DNA of 5,849 nucleotides from the NCBI GenBank assembly GCA_018061385.1, contig JAGOUF010000176.1:1-5849 (forward strand). The letters run 5' to 3'. The translations under genes and the position numbers were made by a program. This DNA comes from Chitinophagaceae bacterium. GTDB taxonomy: Bacteria; Bacteroidota; Bacteroidia; Chitinophagales; Chitinophagaceae. The notes beneath the pieces were generated by a model. The model made no database searches. It worked only from the letters and a program-made list of their open reading frames with translations, and was not told the DNA's origin. Positions 1 through 5,849 of this stretch are shown here, piece after piece (the first letter of the stretch is position 1; every line of letters begins with the position of its first letter).

Positions 1-2
1 TA

Positions 3-434
3 ACTACCGATGCAGATAAAACACGTTTTAGCAAATACCGAAAAATTGTGGAAGTTGTTGTAAATGTAAGTTGGGTTACAGGTGCAATTTTATTGTTGTT
101 TGCATTGTTGGTTTTTACTTTATTTATTCAGTTAACCATTGCATCGTGCAAAGATGAAATTCAGTTGTTAATTACTTTAGGGGCATCGCCCAAGCAGTTG
201 AGTAAATATTTAATGAAACAGTTTTTTCCACCCAATATTCTTATTGTAGCAATTGCATTGGGTTTGCTATCTGTTATACAATATGTGTTGGCTACTTTTT
301 TACAAAAGCAAAATATTTTTTTAGGTAGTTATATTTCTGTTTACACCATTGTGGTAGCTTGTGTTGTACTTTTATTGTTGTGGTTGGTAAATTATGCTAC
401 AATAAAAAAATACATCAACAATAAGAATAGTTAG
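3..434 (+). CDS. FtsX/MacB-type ABC permease, C-terminal part (5' truncated by window edge)
   Basis: The reading frame is open to the left edge, so this is the last 143 residues of a longer protein; the GTG at 48 is an internal codon, not a start. Three hydrophobic segments are visible, at about residues 33-48, 81-104 and 111-132 of the visible part. Between the first and second lies a short charged cytoplasmic loop, KDEIQLLITLGASPKQL, which matches the (R/K)xxEI...LGAS/T loop between TM2 and TM3 of FtsX, MacB and LolC/E permeases. In that family the loop couples the membrane subunit to its ATPase partner. The protein ends with a short basic tail (IKKYINNKNS). The remnant therefore corresponds to TM2-TM4 of the fold. 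True cell-division FtsX, which works with FtsE, is possible, but the extracellular domain and an ATPase neighbour are not visible, so only the superfamily call is safe. The next gene starts 54 bp downstream on the same strand with no terminator between, so co-transcription is possible. Confidence 0.72.
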   Translation, partial: TTDADKTRFSKYRKIVEVVVNVSWVTGAILLLFALLVFTLFIQLTIASCKDEIQLLITLGASPKQLSKYLMKQFFPPNILIVAIALGLLSVIQYVLATFLQKQNIFLGSYISVYTIVVACVVLLLLWLVNYATIKKYINNKNS

Positions 435-488
435 TAGGCTTTATTTTTTGAAAATTAGTAAACTTATTCACGTATAAATTGCTGCTAT

Positions 489-1313
489 ATGTTTGAAAAA
501 ATTATTCAACATTTTTCAACGTTGGAACAAAGGCCATTGGAACGTATGGCTTTTTTAGTTGGTGGACTGCTCATTTTTTGGATAATAGAAGGAAGTATTC
601 CACTTGTAAAAATGAGTTATAAAAAAAACAAGCTACGCCATGCTGGAGTAAATTTTTCTTTTACAATAATTCATTTAATCATTCATACTTTTTTAGCAAT
701 TCTCATTGTTAAACTAAGTGATTGGTGTAAAACCCAACAATTTGGATTGGTGTATTGGTTAAATGTTGGGCAATGGGCTACTATTTTAATTTCGTTTTTA
801 GCATTGGATTTTTTTGGTGGATGGTTGGTACATATTACAGAACATAAAGTGGTTGTGTTGTGGCGTTTTCATGTAATACATCATGCCGATAATAATGTTG
901 ATGTAACAACAGGCTTGCGTCATCATCCAATCGAAAGTGTATTACGGGGCATTTTCTTTTTTATGGGTATTGTATTAAGTGGAGCACCCATGTATGCCGT
1001 AATGATTTTTCAAACAATATTAATTATTGCCACAGCTTTTACACATGCTAACATTGCTTTGCCTAAATGGTTGGATGCTGCAATAAGTTATGTATTGGTT
1101 TCGCCAAATATGCACAAAGTACATCATCATTACAAACAACCTTATACAGATAGTAATTATGGAGCAATACTGAGTATTTGGGATAGATGTTTAGGAACTT
1201 ATTTGCATTTAGATCATCAACAAATAAAATATGGTTTAGATAGATATTACCCGAATGAAAAAGATGAAGATTTTGTTCGTTTACTCAAAGCACCTTTTAA
1301 AAAAATGGAATAA
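489..1313 (+). CDS. Sterol desaturase / fatty acid hydroxylase-family membrane di-iron oxygenase
   Basis: Predicted integral-membrane non-haem di-iron enzyme of 274 residues, a normal length for the family. The histidine clusters expected to bind the two irons are all present: HITEH (H115, H119), FHVIHH (H128, H131, H132), RHHP (H145, H146), THAN (H186) and HKVHHH (H209, H212-H214). They are followed by the family-typical NYG (223-225) and WDRCLGT (231-237), the latter corresponding to the usual WDRLFGT. Hydrophobic segments lie near residues 20-40, 55-76, 93-114 and 152-183, which places the histidine clusters on the cytoplasmic side. Members hydroxylate or desaturate C-H bonds in sterols, fatty acyl chains, ether lipids or carotenoids; the substrate here cannot be read from sequence, and no lipid-synthesis neighbour helps. 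The ATG at 489 is chosen because it is the first in frame and precedes the first membrane helix; the next Met (residue 20) would cut into that region. No Shine-Dalgarno sequence is visible. The stop codon runs into the terminator hairpin. Confidence 0.9.
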   Translation: MFEKIIQHFSTLEQRPLERMAFLVGGLLIFWIIEGSIPLVKMSYKKNKLRHAGVNFSFTIIHLIIHTFLAILIVKLSDWCKTQQFGLVYWLNVGQWATILISFLALDFFGGWLVHITEHKVVVLWRFHVIHHADNNVDVTTGLRHHPIESVLRGIFFFMGIVLSGAPMYAVMIFQTILIIATAFTHANIALPKWLDAAISYVLVSPNMHKVHHHYKQPYTDSNYGAILSIWDRCLGTYLHLDHQQIKYGLDRYYPNEKDEDFVRLLKAPFKKME

Positions 1314-1341
1314 AAAAACGCAGCATTTGCTGCGTTTTTTT
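1312..1341. terminator. Bidirectional intrinsic terminator between convergent genes
   Basis: Seven A residues, CGCAGC, a four-base loop (ATTT), GCTGCG and seven T residues form a perfectly symmetrical 13-bp hairpin. The GC stem followed by a T tract reads the same way on both strands, so it can terminate the desaturase gene on the plus strand and metH2 on the minus strand. Its first A bases are the last two bases of the desaturase TAA, and it ends 10 bp from the metH2 stop. This is the only strong terminator in the window; none lies between metH1, the GxxExxY gene and metH2, which fits one transcript for those three. Confidence 0.9.
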
Positions 1342-1351
1342 ATTCTAAAGT

Positions 1352-4123
1352 TTATCCTTCTAAATTTGGGCTTAACCATCTTTCTGCTACTTCTAAGCTC
1401 ATGTTTTTGCGTTGAGCATAATCTACTAACTGATCTTGAGATATTTTTCCAACACCGTAATATTGGCTTTGTGGATTTGCAAAATACCAACCAGAAACAC
1501 TACTTGCAGGATACATGGCTAAGTTCTCAGTCAATGTCATATCAACTGTTTCAGTAGCATTCAATAAATCAAACAACTTATATTTTTCTGTATGATCTGG
1601 GCAAGCTGGATAACCTGGTGCAGGACGAATACCTAAATATTTTTCATGAATTAATTCATCATTTGTCAAATGTTCATCTGTTGCATAACCCCAATATTCC
1701 TTTCTTGTTTTTAAGTGTAAACATTCTGCAAATGCTTCTGCAAAACGATCTCCCAAAGCTTGTAGCATAATTTTGTTGTAATCGTCTAAAGCTTCATTAA
1801 ATGCTTTTATATGTGGCTCTAAACCGTGAATGCTTACTGCAAATGCTCCAATAAAGTCGCTACTGTTTTCTTGTTTGGTATTTGTTGTTTGGTGTTGGCT
1901 GTTATTTTGCTGCTTGGGTTTAATAAAATCAGCCAAGCTTAAATTTGGTTGACCCGGAGCTTTTTGAATTTGTTGACGTAGGAATTGCAACTTCACTACT
2001 TCCGACTCACTATTTCCTACTTGTTTTTTCACTTCTACTTCATCATCATTGCTTGCAGCTTCCCAAAAACCAATTGTTCCTTTTGCGGTTAACCATTTTT
2101 CTGCAATAATTTTATCTAACAACGCATTTGCGTCATTGTACAATTTTGTTGCTTCTACACCAACAATTTCATCAGTTAATATTGCAGGAAAATTGCCATG
2201 CATTTCCCATGCAATGAAGAAAGGTTTCCAATCAATAAATTCTCTTAGTTCGTTCAAATCAAAATCTTCAAATACTTTTGTTCCTAAGAAAGTTGGTTTT
2301 ACTGGTGTGAAACTTCCCCAATCAATTTTTACTTTATTCTTCTTGGCGTCTTCGTAACTAATGTATTTTTTTACTGTTTTTTTATTGTCAAAAGCTGTTT
2401 TTAATTTTACATATTCTGCTTTGGTATCAGTTAAAAAAGTTTCTTTGGTTTCTTTATTCAATAAAGTTCCAGCAACTGTTACACTTCTTGAAGCATCTAA
2501 TACATGCACTACACCATTGTCATATTCTTGTGCAATTTTAACAGCAGTGTGAATACGAGAAGTTGTAGCACCACCAATTAACAAGGGTTGCGTCATGCCT
2601 CTACGTTTCATTTCTTTAGCTATGTGAACCATCTCATCTAAGGAAGGGGTAATCAATCCACTTAAACCAATGATATCAGCCTTTTCTTTGATGGCGGCAT
2701 CCAAAATTTTATCTGTTGGTACCATAACGCCAAGGTCTACAATGTCATAACCATTACATCCCAATACTACACCAACAATGTTTTTTCCAATATCGTGTAC
2801 ATCGCCTTTTACGGTGGCCAATAAAATTTTTGCAGCACTAGCACCTTCTTCATTTACAGTTCCTGCAGCCAAATGTTCCAACCTTATTTTTTCTTTTTCA
2901 GCTTCAATAAATGGAAATAAATAAGCCACACTTTTCTTCATTACCCTAGCACTTTTTACCACCTGAGGTAAAAACATTTTACCAGCACCAAACAAATCGC
3001 CCACTACATTCATGCCATCCATCAAAGGACCTTCAATTACATCTAACGGACGAGGATATTTTAATCTTGCTTCTTCTGTATCTGCTTCAATGTAATCTGT
3101 AATGCCATTTACTAAACTGTGAGACAAACGATTTTCAACAGCTTCGTTACGCCACTTTTCATCTTTTACAATTTCTTTTCCTTTGGCTTTTACAGTTTCT
3201 GCAAAAACAATTAATCTTTCTGTGGCTTCGTTGTTATCGTTGTTTCTGTTAAGAATTACATCTTCAATTAGTTCTTTTAATGTTGGTTCAATTTCATCAT
3301 ACACCACCAACTGACCAGCATTCACAATGCCCATATCCATACCAGCTTTAATAGCATGATAGAGGAAAACTGAGTGCATGGTTTCTCTTACAAATTCATT
3401 GCCTCTAAAAGAAAAAGAAAGGTTACTTACCCCCCCACTAATTTTTACCAATGGCATTTTTTGCTTGATGATTTTACAAGCTTCAATAAAATCTACACCA
3501 TAATTGTTGTGTTCTTCTAAACCTGTGGCTATGGCAAATATGTTGATGTCGAAAATAATATCTTGTGGATCGAAGCCAACTTTTTCTGTTAATATTTTAT
3601 AGGCACGTTCAGATATTTCAACTTTACGTTGCATTGTATCGGCTTGGCCTTTTTCATCAAAAGCCATTACAATAATTGCAGCTCCAAAATCTTTACAAAT
3701 GAAGGCTTGTTCTATAAATTTTTCTTCTCCTTCCTTCATAGAAATGGAGTTTACAATGCAACGCCCTTGAATACATTTTAGTCCTGCTTGAATAATTTCA
3801 AACTTAGAACTATCTACCATGATAGGAATCTTGGCAATGTCTGGCTCACTTTGTAAAAGGTTGATGTAAGTAGTCATGGCTTGAACGCCATCTAACAAAG
3901 CATCATCCATGTTCACATCTAAAATTTGTGCTCCATTTTCTACTTGTTGACGTGCAACAGACAATGCTTCTTCGTATTGATTGTTCAAAATCAATCGTGC
4001 AAATTTCTTGCTGCCAGTAACGTTTGTACGTTCACCAACATTCACAAAGTTTGTTTCTGGACGAACAACTAATGGTTCTAATCCACTTAGTCTTAGGTAA
4101 GGTTTTATGGTTGTTGTACTCAT
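1352..4123 (-). CDS. metH: Cobalamin-dependent methionine synthase, folate/B12/reactivation part (MetH2 of a split MetH)
   Basis: Cytoplasmic enzyme part that moves a methyl group from 5-methyltetrahydrofolate to cobalamin, from which the partner MetH1 makes methionine. It has 923 residues and all MetH modules except the first. The pterin-binding barrel is at about 25-290 ([11 protein letters not shown] 28-38, MVDSSKFEI 102-110, [15 protein letters not shown] 228-242). The helical cobalamin cap is at about 330-412 ([19 protein letters not shown] 378-396). The Rossmann B12 domain is at about 425-560, with DVHDIG 441-446, where H443 is the expected lower cobalt ligand, SGL 488-490 and IGGATTS 516-522. 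The SAM-dependent reactivation domain is at about 595-920 ([13 protein letters not shown] 631-643, [15 protein letters not shown] 833-847, [15 protein letters not shown] 880-894). The N-terminus aligns with the RLSGLEPL linker of full-length MetH, so the ATG at 4123 is the natural start after the split. A Q/N-rich insert (736-755) and a G7 tract (3430-3436) are unusual details. The start lies 12 nt from a cassette repeat arm. Confidence 0.96.
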   Translation of the reverse strand: MSTTTIKPYLRLSGLEPLVVRPETNFVNVGERTNVTGSKKFARLILNNQYEEALSVARQQVENGAQILDVNMDDALLDGVQAMTTYINLLQSEPDIAKIPIMVDSSKFEIIQAGLKCIQGRCIVNSISMKEGEEKFIEQAFICKDFGAAIIVMAFDEKGQADTMQRKVEISERAYKILTEKVGFDPQDIIFDINIFAIATGLEEHNNYGVDFIEACKIIKQKMPLVKISGGVSNLSFSFRGNEFVRETMHSVFLYHAIKAGMDMGIVNAGQLVVYDEIEPTLKELIEDVILNRNNDNNEATERLIVFAETVKAKGKEIVKDEKWRNEAVENRLSHSLVNGITDYIEADTEEARLKYPRPLDVIEGPLMDGMNVVGDLFGAGKMFLPQVVKSARVMKKSVAYLFPFIEAEKEKIRLEHLAAGTVNEEGASAAKILLATVKGDVHDIGKNIVGVVLGCNGYDIVDLGVMVPTDKILDAAIKEKADIIGLSGLITPSLDEMVHIAKEMKRRGMTQPLLIGGATTSRIHTAVKIAQEYDNGVVHVLDASRSVTVAGTLLNKETKETFLTDTKAEYVKLKTAFDNKKTVKKYISYEDAKKNKVKIDWGSFTPVKPTFLGTKVFEDFDLNELREFIDWKPFFIAWEMHGNFPAILTDEIVGVEATKLYNDANALLDKIIAEKWLTAKGTIGFWEAASNDDEVEVKKQVGNSESEVVKLQFLRQQIQKAPGQPNLSLADFIKPKQQNNSQHQTTNTKQENSSDFIGAFAVSIHGLEPHIKAFNEALDDYNKIMLQALGDRFAEAFAECLHLKTRKEYWGYATDEHLTNDELIHEKYLGIRPAPGYPACPDHTEKYKLFDLLNATETVDMTLTENLAMYPASSVSGWYFANPQSQYYGVGKISQDQLVDYAQRKNMSLEVAERWLSPNLEG

Positions 4124-4135
4124 ATTTTATTTTTG

Positions 4136-4168
4136 AACCACAGAGTTTTTTGAGTCTATTCACAGAGG
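4136..4168 (+). repeat. Left inverted-repeat arm of the GxxExxY cassette
   Basis: AACCACAGAG at 4136-4145 is followed, 25 bp start to start, by CACAGAGG at 4161-4168. The same two-part arrangement occurs on the opposite strand at the other side of the GxxExxY gene. The inner copy ends 7 bp from that gene's stop codon. On the metH2 sense strand this arm reads CTCTGTGGTT and lies 12 nt upstream of the metH2 ATG, so it is part of the metH2 leader. Confidence 0.8.
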
Positions 4169-4175
4169 AAATGAG

Positions 4176-4550
4176 TTAGAAAACCAATCTCTTTATTCCA
4201 TTCTTTAAACTACTTGTGTTGAAGTTGAGTAATAAACCAACTTTACAACTAGACAGTTTTAAATAAGTCAGCACTTGTGCCGTGTGAACATCGTTCAATG
4301 CTTCTACTGCTTTTATTTCAACAATTACTTTGCTTTCTATCAATAAATCAATTCTATAACCAACTTCAAGTTTAACCTCTTCGTAAACCAAGGGAAGAGC
4401 TTTTTCTTTTTCTACCGAAAGACCTGACTTCACCAATTCGTACCAAAGGCATTCTTTGTAAGAAGACTCTAACAAACCAGGTCCAAGAGCAGTGTGTACT
4501 TTAAAAGCACATCTTAATATTTCTTCAGTAAGAAGGTTAATATATTCCAT
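4176..4550 (-). CDS. GxxExxY-family protein, predicted PD-(D/E)XK nuclease
   Basis: Small soluble protein of 124 residues that matches the GxxExxY family along its whole length. The name motif is at G25-L-L-E28-S-S-Y31, inside HTALGPGLLESSYKECL. The rest fits a RecB-like PD-(D/E)XK nuclease core: D68 in GYRID, E78-I-K80 in VIVEIKAVE, and Q92-x3-Y96 in AQVLTYLKL. All likely catalytic positions are intact, so nuclease activity is plausible, but the biological role of the family is not established to my knowledge. The start is placed at the ATG at 4550 because homologues typically begin just before the 'LT..I...A..VH..LGPG' segment. The frame extends upstream to a TTG at 4577, but those nine extra codons lie in the flanking repeat. 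The gene lies between metH1 (45 nt upstream) and metH2 (52 nt downstream), on the same strand, and has no evident role in methionine synthesis. Inverted repeats flank it. Confidence 0.88.
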   Translation of the reverse strand: MEYINLLTEEILRCAFKVHTALGPGLLESSYKECLWYELVKSGLSVEKEKALPLVYEEVKLEVGYRIDLLIESKVIVEIKAVEALNDVHTAQVLTYLKLSSCKVGLLLNFNTSSLKNGIKRLVF

Positions 4551-4566
4551 GCAATACTCTTTAAAA

Positions 4567-4597
4567 CTCTGTGACAAACTCCTTTGCCTCTGTGGTT
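4567..4597 (-). repeat. Right inverted-repeat arm of the GxxExxY cassette
   Basis: On the minus strand AACCACAGAG (4597-4588) is followed inward, 24 bp start to start, by CACAGAG (4573-4567). It mirrors the left arm at 4136-4168; the outer 10 bp are identical and the spacer differs. The two A bases that begin the arm are the last two bases of the metH1 TAA stop codon. Confidence 0.8.
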
Positions 4598-5612
4598 AAG
4601 CAAGTTCAGCTTCCAAAACAGGCAACTTTCTTGGCTCTATATTTTTCACATGCTGTGCAATATGTTTAATATGGTCTGGTGTTGTGCCACAGCAGCCACC
4701 AACAATATTTACCCACCCATTTTTAGCCCAATCTTCTAAAAAGCAAGCTGTTTGTTCTGGTTCTTCATCGTACTCACCCATTGCATTTGGTAAACCAGCA
4801 TTTGGATAAGAAGAAACATAACATTGTGCTATTCCACTTAACTCTTCTATATGACCCCTCATTTCTTGAGCTCCCAATGCACAGTTTAATCCTATGCTGA
4901 TTGGATTGGCATGTTTTACAGAAATATAGAAAGCTTCCAAAGTTTGTCCACTCAACGTTCTTCCACTTGCGTCAGTAATGGTTCCAGAAATCATAATTGG
5001 AACTTCAACATTGTGTTGTCTGAAGTATTGTTTTGCAGCAAAAATGGCTGCTTTTGCATTGAGTGTATCGAAGATGGTTTCAATTAATAATAGATCAACA
5101 CCACCATCAATTAAACCTTTAATTTGTTGTGTATATGCTGCAACTACTTCATCAAAAGTTACAGCTCTAAAGCCTGGATTGTTTACATCGGGAGATAAAG
5201 ACAATGTTTTGTTTAATGGACCAATTGCACCTGCTACAAATTTTGGAATTGTATTACCCGTTTCTGCATTAAAGCGTTTAACAGCTTCTTTTGCACATTG
5301 TGCAGATGCTACATTTAACTCATACGCAAACTCTTGCATGTCGTAATCAGCCATTGCAATAACGGTGCTACTGAAAGTATTGGTTTCAATAATATCGGCA
5401 CCTGCTTCTAAATATTGTTTGTGAATACCAATGATAATTTCTGGTTGAGTGATACTAAGCATATCATTGTTGCCCTGTACATCGGTATGCCAATCTTTAA
5501 AACGCTCACCACGATAATCTGCTTCTTGCAGTTTATGGCGTTGAATCATGGTACCCATTGCACCATCAATAATTAATATTCTTTTTTCTAGTTCTTGTTT
5601 GATGCTTGACAT
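4596..5612 (-). CDS. metH: Homocysteine S-methyltransferase module of split methionine synthase (MetH1)
   Basis: Zinc-dependent TIM-barrel module that binds and activates homocysteine and accepts the methyl group from methylcobalamin carried by MetH2, giving methionine. It has 338 residues, matching the first module of full-length MetH. Visible motifs are [11 protein letters not shown] (14-24), [13 protein letters not shown] (71-83), the zinc ligand C244 in GLNCALG (241-247), and the C307-C308 pair in [11 protein letters not shown] (305-315). The C-terminus, [13 protein letters not shown], is the position in full-length MetH where the PPRKLP linker passes into RLSGLEPL, which here begins MetH2. 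The ATG at 5612 lies just before the DGAMG strand as in homologues; its leader is A/T-rich without a Shine-Dalgarno sequence. The TAA stop shares two bases with the repeat arm of the cassette. It is probably the first gene of an operon with the GxxExxY gene and metH2. I see no SAM or cobalamin riboswitch signature in the 237 nt upstream. Confidence 0.95.
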   Translation of the reverse strand: MSSIKQELEKRILIIDGAMGTMIQRHKLQEADYRGERFKDWHTDVQGNNDMLSITQPEIIIGIHKQYLEAGADIIETNTFSSTVIAMADYDMQEFAYELNVASAQCAKEAVKRFNAETGNTIPKFVAGAIGPLNKTLSLSPDVNNPGFRAVTFDEVVAAYTQQIKGLIDGGVDLLLIETIFDTLNAKAAIFAAKQYFRQHNVEVPIMISGTITDASGRTLSGQTLEAFYISVKHANPISIGLNCALGAQEMRGHIEELSGIAQCYVSSYPNAGLPNAMGEYDEEPEQTACFLEDWAKNGWVNIVGGCCGTTPDHIKHIAQHVKNIEPRKLPVLEAELA

Positions 5613-5627
5613 ACTAATATTTTTTTA

Positions 5628-5652
5628 AACCACAAAGGCCAGAGGCACAAAG
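5628..5652 (+). repeat. Third, degenerate copy of the AACCACAGAG-type arm upstream of metH1
   Basis: AACCACAAAG (5628-5637), then CACAAAG (5646-5652), repeats the two-part arm with one change (G to A) in each part and a shorter spacing of 18 bp. It has the same orientation as the left cassette arm at 4136. On the sense strand of metH1 it reads CTTTGTGGTTTAAAAA and ends 15 nt before the ATG. It could be the end of a second, decayed element extending to the right. Confidence 0.55.
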
Positions 5653-5655
5653 TAG

Positions 5656-5788
5656 CTGAACGAAAATGTTGAGTATTGTTTTGTAGTACAAATGTGTCCT
5701 TCGACTACGCTCAGGACTTGTTAAACTTTGTAAACGAGAAATAATCTGTGGAGAATTTGCAGAGATGATTTTCGTTTATTAGTTCAGT
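5656..5788. repeat. Nested imperfect inverted repeats (possible degenerate palindromic element)
   Basis: Several inverted pairs are nested around nearly the same centre: CTGAAC 5656-5661 with GTTCAG 5783-5788; AACGAAAAT 5659-5667 with ATTTTCGTT 5768-5776; TACAAA 5687-5692 with TTTGTA 5727-5732; and GTCCT 5696-5700 with AGGAC 5713-5717. The first two pairs overlap on the left arm and are separated by 6 bp on the right, so the palindrome is imperfect. It contains no ORF worth calling. Confidence 0.45.
5696..5717. repeat. REP-like short hairpin (GTCCT...AGGAC)
   Basis: A 22-base sequence begins GTCCTTCGAC and ends CGCTCAGGAC. The outer five bases pair perfectly, with one further G-C pair inside. 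It is noticeably more GC-rich than its surroundings. From memory, close variants of this sequence (reverse strand GTCCTGAGCG...GTCGAAGGAC) are found as abundant interspersed repeats in many Bacteroidota and other bacterial genomes; that is recollection, not a search result. Confidence 0.55.
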
Positions 5789-5849
5789 TTTAAACCTGTA
5801 CTTGCAGGCCGAACAATAAACAAATCTGCCTGCGAAAGCAAATGTATAA

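Larger units (their letters stand above)
4136..4597 (-). mobile_element. Candidate minimal cassette: inverted repeats enclosing one GxxExxY nuclease gene
   Basis: The 462-bp unit runs from AACCACAGAG (plus strand, 4136) to its perfect 10-bp inverted copy ending at 4597. Each end carries a second, inner CACAGAG at matching spacing (25 and 24 bp). It encloses a single ORF and fills nearly all of the 472 bp between metH1 and metH2, two halves of one enzyme that would be expected to be nearly adjacent. No transposase is present and no clear target-site duplication is visible next to the outer ends (TTTTTG on the left, AAGCAAG on the right). Mobility is therefore an inference: it could be non-autonomous, spread by nuclease-promoted repair, or moved in trans. 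The gene inside points the same way as the operon. Confidence 0.5.
5613..5849. other. Intergenic region upstream of metH1, repeat-rich, no supported gene
   Basis: This 237-bp stretch to the window edge contains no convincing coding sequence. It holds the degenerate AACCACAAAG arm (5628-5652), a nested imperfect palindrome (5656-5788) with a short REP-like hairpin near its centre (5696-5717), and a six-bp inverted repeat, GCAGGC at 5804-5809 with GCCTGC at 5828-5833. It must contain, or lie downstream of, the metH1 promoter, but no good Bacteroidota TTTG / TAnnTTTG pair is visible on the minus strand; TACTTTG (5653-5647) is one base short of the -7 consensus and lacks a TTTG at the right distance. 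Confidence 0.6.

Noticed and set aside
48..434. Complete 128-residue membrane protein starting at GTG 48
   Set aside because: The frame is open to the left edge (15 further codons, TTDADKTRFSKYRKI) and the content is the end of an FtsX-type permease, so it is a 5'-truncated gene and not a small complete one.
447..481. Possible Bacteroidota promoter (TTTG at 447-450, TATAAATTG at 473-481) before the desaturase gene
   Set aside because: The -7 match is imperfect and the spacing is loose, and it would start transcription almost at the ATG; such matches are common by chance in A/T-rich sequence.
1281..1490. Minus-strand 69-residue ORF
   Set aside because: It lies in another frame of the metH2 3' end and the terminator; no recognisable features.
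1255..1557. Plus-strand 100-residue ORF across the terminator
   Set aside because: It overlaps the end of the desaturase, runs through the shared terminator and is antisense to the conserved C-terminus of MetH2.
2049..2552. Two plus-strand ORFs (2049-2357, 2361-2552)
   Set aside because: Both are antisense to conserved metH2 coding sequence and resemble no family.
4551..4577. TTG start at 4577 for the GxxExxY gene
   Set aside because: It would add nine codons made from the repeat arm; the ATG at 4550 gives the usual family N-terminus. The AGGAG before the TTG is only one base away, too close to serve as its ribosome binding site.
4978..5346. Plus-strand 122-residue ORF
   Set aside because: It is antisense to the conserved barrel of MetH1; the reading frame is a composition shadow.
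5711..5849. Minus-strand frame open from the right edge to a TGA at 5711
   Set aside because: The roughly 45 codons match no family I recognise, are rich in unrelated C/K/F residues and overlap the palindromic repeats. They could be the end of a gene outside the window, but nothing supports it.
5613..5849. SAM or cobalamin riboswitch upstream of metH1
   Set aside because: Expected for methionine genes in some bacteria, but I find no B12 box (GCCACTG-like) and no SAM-I or SAM-II core on the minus strand here; one could lie beyond the window.

Overview
The window looks like an AT-rich Bacteroidota chromosome, most likely a Chitinophagaceae-type or related lineage. The reasons are the low G+C, the absence of clear Shine-Dalgarno sequences (starts sit in A/T-rich leaders), a methionine synthase split into two genes, and a GxxExxY-family gene flanked by AACCACAGAG-type repeats. 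The lineage is inferred from family knowledge; no taxonomic marker gene is present.

Layout. Positions 3-434 (+) hold the C-terminal part of an FtsX/MacB-type membrane permease whose start lies left of the window. Positions 489-1313 (+) hold a complete membrane-bound sterol desaturase/fatty acid hydroxylase-family enzyme. It ends in a perfect bidirectional hairpin terminator (1312-1341) shared with the convergent minus-strand gene. The rest of the coding sequence is on the minus strand and reads right to left: metH1 (5612-4596, homocysteine/zinc module), a small GxxExxY-family predicted nuclease (4550-4176), and metH2 (4123-1352, folate, cobalamin and reactivation modules). Positions 5613-5849 contain no gene that can be supported, but they hold several repeat-like and palindromic sequences.

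How the genes work together. MetH1 and MetH2 together carry the four modules of a cobalamin-dependent methionine synthase. MetH1 activates homocysteine on zinc. MetH2 binds methyl-tetrahydrofolate and cobalamin and reactivates oxidised cobalamin with SAM. The break falls in the linker between the homocysteine and folate modules. The GxxExxY gene has no evident link to methionine synthesis.

The most interesting structure is the insert between the two metH genes. The GxxExxY gene is bounded by inverted 10-bp repeats (AACCACAGAG), each followed inward by a second CACAGAG at 24-25 bp spacing. This gives a 462-bp unit that fills nearly all of the 472-bp gap, and its right end supplies the last two bases of the metH1 stop codon. 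A degenerate third arm lies just upstream of metH1. I interpret this as a minimal mobile or mobilised nuclease cassette placed in an operon without disrupting either gene; mobility itself is inferred, not shown.
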